Source: an uncultured Collinsella sp. | Lineage (GTDB): Bacteria; Actinomycetota; Coriobacteriia; Coriobacteriales; Coriobacteriaceae | Direction: 5' to 3' | Assembly: GCA_902494555.1 (NCBI GenBank) | Contig: CABUTR010000054.1 | Location: 1-6,111 of the forward strand | Length of the DNA stretch: 6,111 nt | Shown: piece after piece, positions 1 to 6,111 of the stretch | How the letters are laid out: each line of letters starts with the position of its first letter | Numbering within the stretch: the first letter of the stretch is position 1 | The notes under the pieces: model-generated | The model's input: the letters and a program-made list of their open reading frames with translations, nothing else | Told to the model about the DNA's origin: nothing | Database searches by the model: none | Made by a program: the position numbers and the translations under genes

Positions 1-85
1 CAAGGTTTTCGTAGATTCCGCACGAGCCGAAGAGCACTTAATGTGCTCTTCGTGCGAGCCAGGACTTGACCGAGCGAAAACCTTG
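1..85. repeat. 85-nt nested inverted repeat upstream of the rplJ promoter
   Basis: The outer arms CAAGGTTTTCG (1-11) and CGAAAACCTTG (75-85) are perfect 11-bp reverse complements. Inside them is a second hairpin: CGCACGA (19-25) pairs with TCGTGCG (50-56), and AGAGCAC (31-37) pairs with GTGCTCT (43-49), with a TTAAT loop and a 5-nt bulge (26-30). No T-run follows, so it is not a typical intrinsic terminator. No frame here reads as the end of a ribosomal protein such as L1. It may be the 3' end of an upstream transcript, a structured RNA or a small palindromic intergenic repeat. The left flank lies outside the window, so target-site duplications cannot be assessed. Confidence 0.6.
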
Positions 86-142
86 CGCCTGGCGTTTGGC
101 GGCACGGCCGGATGGTGGAATTGTGTGCAGCCCGGTTTTCCG

Positions 143-171
143 TTGACCGACGCCGGGGTCCCCGCCATAAT
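143..171 (+). promoter_or_regulatory. promoter for the L10 leader-rplJ-rplL unit
   Basis: A -35 box TTGACC (143-148) is separated by exactly 17 nt from a -10 box CATAAT (166-171); each matches the housekeeping-sigma consensus at 5 of 6 positions. Transcription would begin near 178, just before the L10 leader, which fits its expected role. The spacer contains a perfect 11-bp dyad, CGGGGTCCCCG (154-164). Confidence 0.75.
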
Positions 172-189
172 ACTTTCGGTTCACGCACG

Positions 190-322
190 AATCCGCTGCC
201 AGAGACAGCCGGTGCAAACGGGCATCGCCCGCGAGCTTAATGGGACATCCCGCCAGCCGAGGTGGTCGAGTAGATATGTCTTCTCGCCCCCGTCGCTCAT
301 GCAGCGCGGGGGCTTTCTTTTT
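190..322 (+). promoter_or_regulatory. ribosomal protein L10 leader (cis-regulatory RNA)
   Basis: Hallmarks of the L10 leader family appear in order: AGACAGCCGGTGC (203-215), a GC hairpin CGGGC/GCCCG (219-231), CTTAAT (236-241) and GCCGAGGT (256-263). The helix 208-214/251-257 brings the AGACA and CGAGG strands together as a kink-turn-like L10 site. An intrinsic terminator follows at once. In this family, binding of L10-(L12)4 to the leader favours termination, giving autogenous repression of rplJ-rplL. One pair of the helix is a C210-A255 mismatch where I expect an A-U pair. Family identity is by recalled consensus; the exact boundaries are approximate. Confidence 0.85.
286..322 (+). terminator. 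attenuator terminator of the L10 leader
   Basis: GCCCCCG (286-292) pairs with CGGGGGC (307-313). Inside, CGCT (294-297) pairs with AGCG (303-306), leaving a CATGC loop and one bulged T. The run TTTCTTTTT (314-322) follows directly. Its position between leader and rplJ makes it the regulated terminator. A second copy of GCCCCCGTC (329-337) lies just downstream and could pair with the same CGGGGGC strand in read-through RNA. Confidence 0.85.
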
Positions 323-387
323 GGACATGCCCCCGTCACGTCCTTGTGGCGGACCGTGCCCGGAAAGAATTCGAGGAGGTGTAATTC

Positions 388-909
388 ATGCCCCAGCAGT
401 ACAAAATCGACAAGGTTGCAGAGATCGAGTCCCGTATCGCCGAGAACGCCGGTCTGTTCGTCGTCAACTACAACGGTCTGACGGTTAAGCAGGCTCAGGA
501 GCTGCGTCATCAGCTTCGCGAGTGCGGCGCCGAGATGAAGGTCTACAAGAACAACCTGGTCAAGATCGCTCTCAAGAACCAGGAGCAGCCCGAGATCGAC
601 GAGATCCTCGCCGGCCCCGTCGCTTATGTGTTCTACGAGACCGAGCCGGTCGAGGCCGCTAAGGCCCTTAAGGACTTCTCCGCTAAGTCCAAGGGCGTCC
701 TTGAGATCAAGGGCGGTATCTCCGACGGCAAGGCCGTTTCCGCTGATGACGTTAAGGCTATCGCCGAGCTGCCCACCAAGGATCAGCTTCTCGGCCAGAT
801 CGCCGGTCTCATCTCCGGTTTCGCTCGCGACATCGCTGTCTGCGTCAACGGCGTTTCCTCTGGTCTCGCTCGTTCGATCCAGCAGGTCTCCGAGCAGAAG
901 GCAGCCTAG
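388..909 (+). CDS. rplJ: 50S ribosomal protein L10
   Basis: L10 (uL10) anchors the ribosomal stalk: its N-terminal domain binds 23S rRNA and its C-terminal helix carries L7/L12 dimers. The 173-residue product is the usual length for the family. Visible family features are the N-terminal FVVNYNGLTVKQAQELR segment (about 24-40), the rRNA-contacting stretch with YKNNLVKIAL (about 53-62), the IKGG turn (about 107-110), ELPTKDQLL (about 126-134) and a C-terminal amphipathic helix (about 157-170) for L12 binding. The ATG is preceded by a strong ribosome-binding site, GAGGAGGT (373-380), at 7 nt spacing. It lies behind the L10 leader and attenuator, so it is likely autoregulated, and it precedes rplL by 102 bp. 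Identification is secure from the protein and its context. Confidence 0.98.
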   Translation: MPQQYKIDKVAEIESRIAENAGLFVVNYNGLTVKQAQELRHQLRECGAEMKVYKNNLVKIALKNQEQPEIDEILAGPVAYVFYETEPVEAAKALKDFSAKSKGVLEIKGGISDGKAVSADDVKAIAELPTKDQLLGQIAGLISGFARDIAVCVNGVSSGLARSIQQVSEQKAA

Positions 910-924
910 TTGCTGTTTTCACCC

Positions 925-992
925 GCGGCGGCAACGCCGCACCCCTGGCGCATTCGCGCCGTGTTTTAACTGATCTCCGTGCATCCGCACGG
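925..992 (+). other. three tandem hairpins in the rplJ-rplL spacer
   Basis: GCGGCG/CGCCGC (925-940) closes a GCAA tetraloop of GNRA type. GGCGC/GCGCC (947-960) has an ATTC loop and is followed by GTGTTTT, which is too weak to be a convincing terminator. CCGTGC/GCACGG (977-992) has an ATCC loop and ends 6 nt before the rplL ribosome-binding site. Such structures could act in RNA processing, partial attenuation or stabilisation of rplL mRNA; that role is inference. L7/L12 is needed in excess over L10, so a control point here is plausible. Confidence 0.6.
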
Positions 993-1011
993 AAACCGAA
1001 AGGACTTAGAA

Positions 1012-1389
1012 ATGGCTAAGCTTACCACCGATGAGATCATCGATGCTCTTAAGGAAATGACCCTTCTCGAGGCTTCCGAGCTCGTCAAGGCTATCGAGGA
1101 CACCTTCGGCGTTTCCGCCGCTGCTCCTGCCGCTGTTGTCGCCGCTCCCGCTGCTGGCGCTGCTGAGGCCGAGGAGAAGACCGAGTTTGACGTCGTGCTC
1201 GAGGGCTTCGGCGACAACAAGATCCAGGTCATCAAGGCCGTCCGTGAGCTCACCAACCTTGGCCTGAAGGAGGCCAAGGAGGTCGTCGAGGGCGCTCCCA
1301 AGGCTGTTCTCGAGGGTGCCAAGAAGGAGGACGCCGAGGCTGCCAAGGAGAAGCTCGAGGCTGCTGGCGCTGCTGTCACCCTCAAGTAA
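1012..1389 (+). CDS. rplL: 50S ribosomal protein L7/L12
   Basis: L7/L12 (bL12) forms the mobile stalk that recruits and activates translational GTPases. The product has 125 residues, normal for the family: an N-terminal dimerisation and L10-binding domain (about 1-35), an Ala/Pro hinge (about 36-55) and a C-terminal factor-binding domain (about 56-125) containing VRELTNLGLKEAKEVVEGAP (78-97), the most conserved part of the family. The ATG at 1012 is chosen over an in-frame GTG at 979 because it gives the canonical MAKLTTDEIIDAL start and follows GAAAGG (998-1003). The upstream GTG also lies within a hairpin. It is cotranscribed with rplJ, and a strong terminator follows 27 nt after the stop codon. 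Confidence 0.98.
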   Translation: MAKLTTDEIIDALKEMTLLEASELVKAIEDTFGVSAAAPAAVVAAPAAGAAEAEEKTEFDVVLEGFGDNKIQVIKAVRELTNLGLKEAKEVVEGAPKAVLEGAKKEDAEAAKEKLEAAGAAVTLK

Positions 1390-1416
1390 TCAGGCTTTCT
1401 CGCCAGATTTCTTTGC

Positions 1417-1456
1417 AGACGGGGTTCGCATTGCGAGCCCCGTCTTTTTTGTTTTT
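1417..1456 (+). terminator. intrinsic terminator after rplL
   Basis: AGACGGGG (1417-1424) pairs with CCCCGTCT (1438-1445). A T-G wobble and TCGC/GCGA extend this to a 13-bp stem with an ATT loop. The tract TTTTTTGTTTTT (1445-1456) follows. It closes the rplJ-rplL unit and argues against simple read-through into galU. Confidence 0.93.
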
Positions 1457-1528
1457 CGGTCCCTCGACATCGGTAGCTCAAACTGCCATGTTCTGTGATT
1501 TGCGTCGTATCGGGCACCCTGCCGTTGG

Positions 1529-1562
1529 GCAATAAAATTGCACCATTCGAGCAATAATTTGC
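1529..1562. repeat. paired GCAATAA palindromes upstream of galU
   Basis: GCAATAAAATTGC (1529-1541) is an inverted repeat of GCAAT/ATTGC. GCAATAATTTGC (1551-1562) is a similar one of GCAA/TTGC. Both begin with GCAATAA and start 22 bp apart, close to two helical turns. The second ends 17 nt before the proposed galU -35 box. This arrangement resembles a tandem operator, but the regulator is unknown. Confidence 0.4.
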
Positions 1563-1579
1563 GTTGACCTGCTGAAGAA

Positions 1580-1607
1580 TTGTCTCTGCCTTGTAGCGAC
1601 GTATAGT
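1580..1607 (+). promoter_or_regulatory. probable galU promoter
   Basis: TTGTCT (1580-1585) and TATAGT (1602-1607) are spaced by 16 nt, giving 4 of 6 and 5 of 6 consensus matches. Transcription would start near 1614, leaving a 5' leader of about 90 nt with small hairpins. A better-looking -35, TTGACC (1564-1569), lies just upstream but has no good -10 at the correct distance. A separate promoter is expected because of the strong terminator after rplL. Confidence 0.5.
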
Positions 1608-1643
1608 TCCAGCGGTAAGATACTTGGGTATCGCAATTTGGTC

Positions 1644-1681
1644 TGCGGCTGTGTGCCGCACGCATGGGGCGCTTTTGCGCC
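1644..1681 (+). other. twin hairpin in the galU 5' leader
   Basis: TGCGGC/GCCGCA (1644-1660) with a TGTGT loop is followed by GGCGC/GCGCC (1668-1681) with a TTTT loop. Both stems have nearly the same sequence and order as the first two hairpins upstream of rplL (925-960), including the shared GCCGCAC strand. The pair ends 4 nt before the AAAGGA ribosome-binding site, so it could influence translation or RNA stability. Function is unknown. Confidence 0.5.
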
Positions 1682-1703
1682 TGCGAAAGGATCTTTGAAT
1701 AAC

Positions 1704-2612
1704 ATGAAGGCAATCATCCCCGCCGCCGGTCTTGGCACGCGTTTTCTGCCTGGCACCAAGTGCACGCCCAAAGAGATGCTGCCGGTGCTCGACAAGCCCG
1801 TCATTCAGTATGTCGTCGAGGAGGCGCTCGACCCCGAGGAGGTCGACGATGCCATCATCGTTACTTCTCCCGGTAAGCCCGAGCTACTGAACTACTTCCA
1901 GCCCGATCGCTCGCTCGAGAACCTGCTGCGCGAGCGCGGCAAGAACGCCTATGCCGACGCCGTCGCCCACGCTGGCGGTATGCCGGTCGACTTCCGCTAT
2001 CAGTATGAGGCCAAGGGCCTCGGTCATGCTATTCGCTCTGCTGCCGACGCCGTGGCGGGGGAGAACTTCCTGGTTCTTCTGGGCGACTACGTTGTGCCTA
2101 ATCGCGACATCTGCGGCAAGATGTTCGCCGTTTCCAAGGAGCACGGTGGCGCTTCGGTTATCGCCGTCGCTGCTTGCTCGCCCGAGGAAGTCAGCCGCTA
2201 CGGCGTTATCGCCGGCGAGCGCGTCGGTTCGCTCGAGGGTGCCGAGGGCGTTGCCGATGCCGAGCCGGGCGCTGTCTGGCGCATCGGCGGTCTGGTCGAG
2301 AAGCCCGCTCCCGAGGCTGCTCCGTCCAACCTGTACATCGTCGGCCGCTATCTGCTGAGCCCGCTGGTCATGGACCTGCTGGCAGATCAGCAGGCCGGTA
2401 AGGGCGGCGAGATCCAGCTCACCGACGCCATGGCCCGTTCGCTCGACCGCGAGGCCATGTATGCCGTCGTCATCGACCCGCTGTCGGGCTACGACACCGG
2501 CACCCCCTCTGGCTGGATGGCCACCAACGCCCTCATGGCTGCAAGCGACCCCCGCTTTGCCGATGCCTTCTGGGATGCCATCGACGAGCGCGGCGGATTG
2601 ATGCGCAAGTAA
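1704..2612 (+). CDS. galU: UTP-glucose-1-phosphate uridylyltransferase
   Basis: GalU makes UDP-glucose from UTP and glucose-1-phosphate in the cytoplasm, feeding envelope polysaccharide, glycolipid and galactose metabolism. The 302-residue product has the usual bacterial length and motif order: nucleotide-binding GLGTRFLPGTK (9-19) with PKEMLP (22-27), GLGHAI (105-110), the metal-site region LLGDY (125-129), SRYGVI (164-169), sugar-phosphate-binding VEKP (198-201), NLYIVGRY (209-216), GEIQLTDA (235-242) and a DTGTPSGW loop (264-271). The motif GTKCTPKE and the DY after LLG differ mildly from the common ATKAxPKE and GDD. The ATG at 1704 gives the typical MKAIIPAAG start; the best Shine-Dalgarno, AAAGGA (1686-1691), is a long 12 nt upstream. 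It has its own promoter and terminator and sits between rplL and rpoB, an unexpected place. Another NDP-sugar pyrophosphorylase is less likely. Confidence 0.93.
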   Translation: MKAIIPAAGLGTRFLPGTKCTPKEMLPVLDKPVIQYVVEEALDPEEVDDAIIVTSPGKPELLNYFQPDRSLENLLRERGKNAYADAVAHAGGMPVDFRYQYEAKGLGHAIRSAADAVAGENFLVLLGDYVVPNRDICGKMFAVSKEHGGASVIAVAACSPEEVSRYGVIAGERVGSLEGAEGVADAEPGAVWRIGGLVEKPAPEAAPSNLYIVGRYLLSPLVMDLLADQQAGKGGEIQLTDAMARSLDREAMYAVVIDPLSGYDTGTPSGWMATNALMAASDPRFADAFWDAIDERGGLMRK

Positions 2613-2632
2613 GCCTTCGGGCATCGACATTT

Positions 2633-2666
2633 ACGGGCGCGGACCTCGGTTCGCGCCCGTTTTTTT
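2633..2666 (+). terminator. intrinsic terminator after galU
   Basis: ACGGGCGCG (2633-2641) pairs with CGCGCCCGT (2652-2660). The stem extends inward by a G-T, an A-T and a C-G pair to a CTCG loop. Seven T residues (2660-2666) follow. It starts 20 nt after the galU stop codon and separates galU from rpoB. Confidence 0.93.
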
Positions 2667-2690
2667 ATAAGAGCTGCGATTGCCGGCTCT

Positions 2691-2753
2691 CTGTTCACAG
2701 AAAATATATGAACAGGTGTTCGATACACATATATCTACCTGCGTGTTTTCTGT
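2691..2753. promoter_or_regulatory. interleaved dyads with a LexA-like GAAC-N4-GTTC site upstream of rpoB
   Basis: Overlapping inverted repeats fill this AT-rich stretch: CTGTTCA (2691-2697) with TGAACAG (2709-2715), ACAGAAAA (2697-2704) with TTTTCTGT (2746-2753), ATATATG (2704-2710) with CATATAT (2728-2734), and CAGGT (2713-2717) with ACCTG (2737-2741). At the centre, TGAACAGGTGTTCG (2709-2722) fits the Gram-positive LexA/DinR box pattern CGAAC-N4-GTTCG except for the first base. It lies about 80-140 bp upstream of the proposed rpoB start, so it is either a remote operator or serves an unrecognised earlier promoter. Confidence 0.4.
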
Positions 2754-2799
2754 CGAAAAACTTTACTACTCCAAAAACTCAATCGCGTCAAGGCTTTTC

Positions 2800-2827
2800 T
2801 TGCCCAACGGTCGGTACCTGATAAACT
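2800..2827 (+). promoter_or_regulatory. probable rpoB promoter with extended -10
   Basis: TTGCCC (2800-2805) is followed after 16 nt by TAAACT (2822-2827). A TG at 2819-2820 gives the extended -10 form TGATAAACT. Each hexamer matches consensus at 4 of 6, and the extended -10 compensates. Transcription from about 2834 would give a leader of roughly 67 nt. A promoter is expected because galU ends in a strong terminator. Confidence 0.5.
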
Positions 2828-2843
2828 ATTAGGTTGCGATAAC

Positions 2844-2864
2844 TGGCGAAGCTATGCCTCGCCA
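2844..2864 (+). other. hairpin in the rpoB 5' leader
   Basis: TGGCGA (2844-2849) pairs with TCGCCA (2859-2864) around a 9-nt loop. GGTT (2832-2835) can add weak outer pairs with the bases after 2864. It has no T-run and ends 20 nt before the rpoB ribosome-binding site, so it is more likely a leader structure than a terminator. Confidence 0.35.
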
Positions 2865-2900
2865 ACCCACCGAGCATTTCCGTGAAGGAGGAAAAACCTG

Positions 2901-6111
<3,211 letters not shown>

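Noticed and set aside
41..481. A 146-codon + strand frame through the leader region
   Set aside because: It runs across the promoter, the L10 leader and its terminator and overlaps rplJ in another frame. It has no family resemblance and no credible ribosome-binding site.
947..967. Intrinsic terminator between rplJ and rplL
   Set aside because: The stem is only 5 bp and the tail is GTGTTTT. rplL must be expressed with rplJ and no promoter was found between them, so at most this is a weak pause or processing site.
979..1011. Upstream in-frame GTG start for rplL
   Set aside because: It would add 11 residues before the canonical MAKLTTDEII start, has its GTG inside a hairpin, and leaves the GAAAGG ribosome-binding site within the coding region.
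1564..1596. TTGACC (1564-1569) paired with TTGTAG (1591-1596) as the galU promoter
   Set aside because: The spacing is 21 nt, too long for a normal promoter. TTGTCT/TATAGT with 16 nt is a better pair.
1638..1703. Upstream GTG start for galU giving 22 extra residues
   Set aside because: The extra residues are encoded by the hairpin-rich leader and the ribosome-binding site, and do not resemble the N-terminus of the family, which begins close to KAIIPAAG. A TTG at 1695 is also in frame but too near the AAAGGA site.

Overview
This window is the core ribosomal-protein/RNA-polymerase region of a GC-rich bacterium. It carries rplJ (L10), rplL (L7/L12), galU (UTP-glucose-1-phosphate uridylyltransferase) and the first 1,070 codons of rpoB (RNA polymerase beta), all on the + strand. 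The RpoB sequence reads like an actinobacterial beta subunit. The strong C/G-ending codon bias, Shine-Dalgarno-type starts and an L10-type RNA leader fit a member of the Actinomycetota. A Coriobacteriia/Collinsella-like host is my best guess; it rests on recall and inference, since no 16S or database match is available.

Layout. Positions 1-142 hold no gene but contain an 85-nt nested inverted repeat. A strong sigma-A/70-type promoter (143-171) drives an L10 leader RNA (about 190-322) that ends in an intrinsic terminator, followed by rplJ (388-909). A 102-bp spacer with three short hairpins leads to rplL (1012-1389), which ends at a strong intrinsic terminator (1417-1456). A spacer of about 250 bp has paired palindromes, a promoter (1580-1607) and two hairpins before galU (1704-2612). 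galU has its own terminator (2633-2666). The AT-rich rpoB upstream region (2667-2900) contains interleaved dyads, including a GAAC-N4-GTTC site, a likely extended -10 promoter and a short 5' leader. rpoB starts at a GTG (2901) and runs off the right edge.

How it works together. L10 and L7/L12 form the ribosomal stalk. The leader is expected to give autogenous control, with excess L10-L12 complex favouring termination before rplJ. RpoB is the catalytic beta subunit of RNA polymerase. In many bacteria rplJL and rpoBC are contiguous. Here galU, an envelope/sugar-nucleotide enzyme, sits between them, and terminators plus separate promoters split the region into three apparent transcription units.

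Most noteworthy points: the RpoB fork-loop 2 segment directly after the rifampicin-resistance region is replaced and lengthened by about 8 residues; galU interrupts the rplJL-rpoB order; rpoB has a possible LexA-like operator upstream; and the same two-hairpin module lies upstream of both rplL and galU. I see no mobile element, CRISPR array, tRNA or rRNA. I do not see a wholly new multi-gene system.
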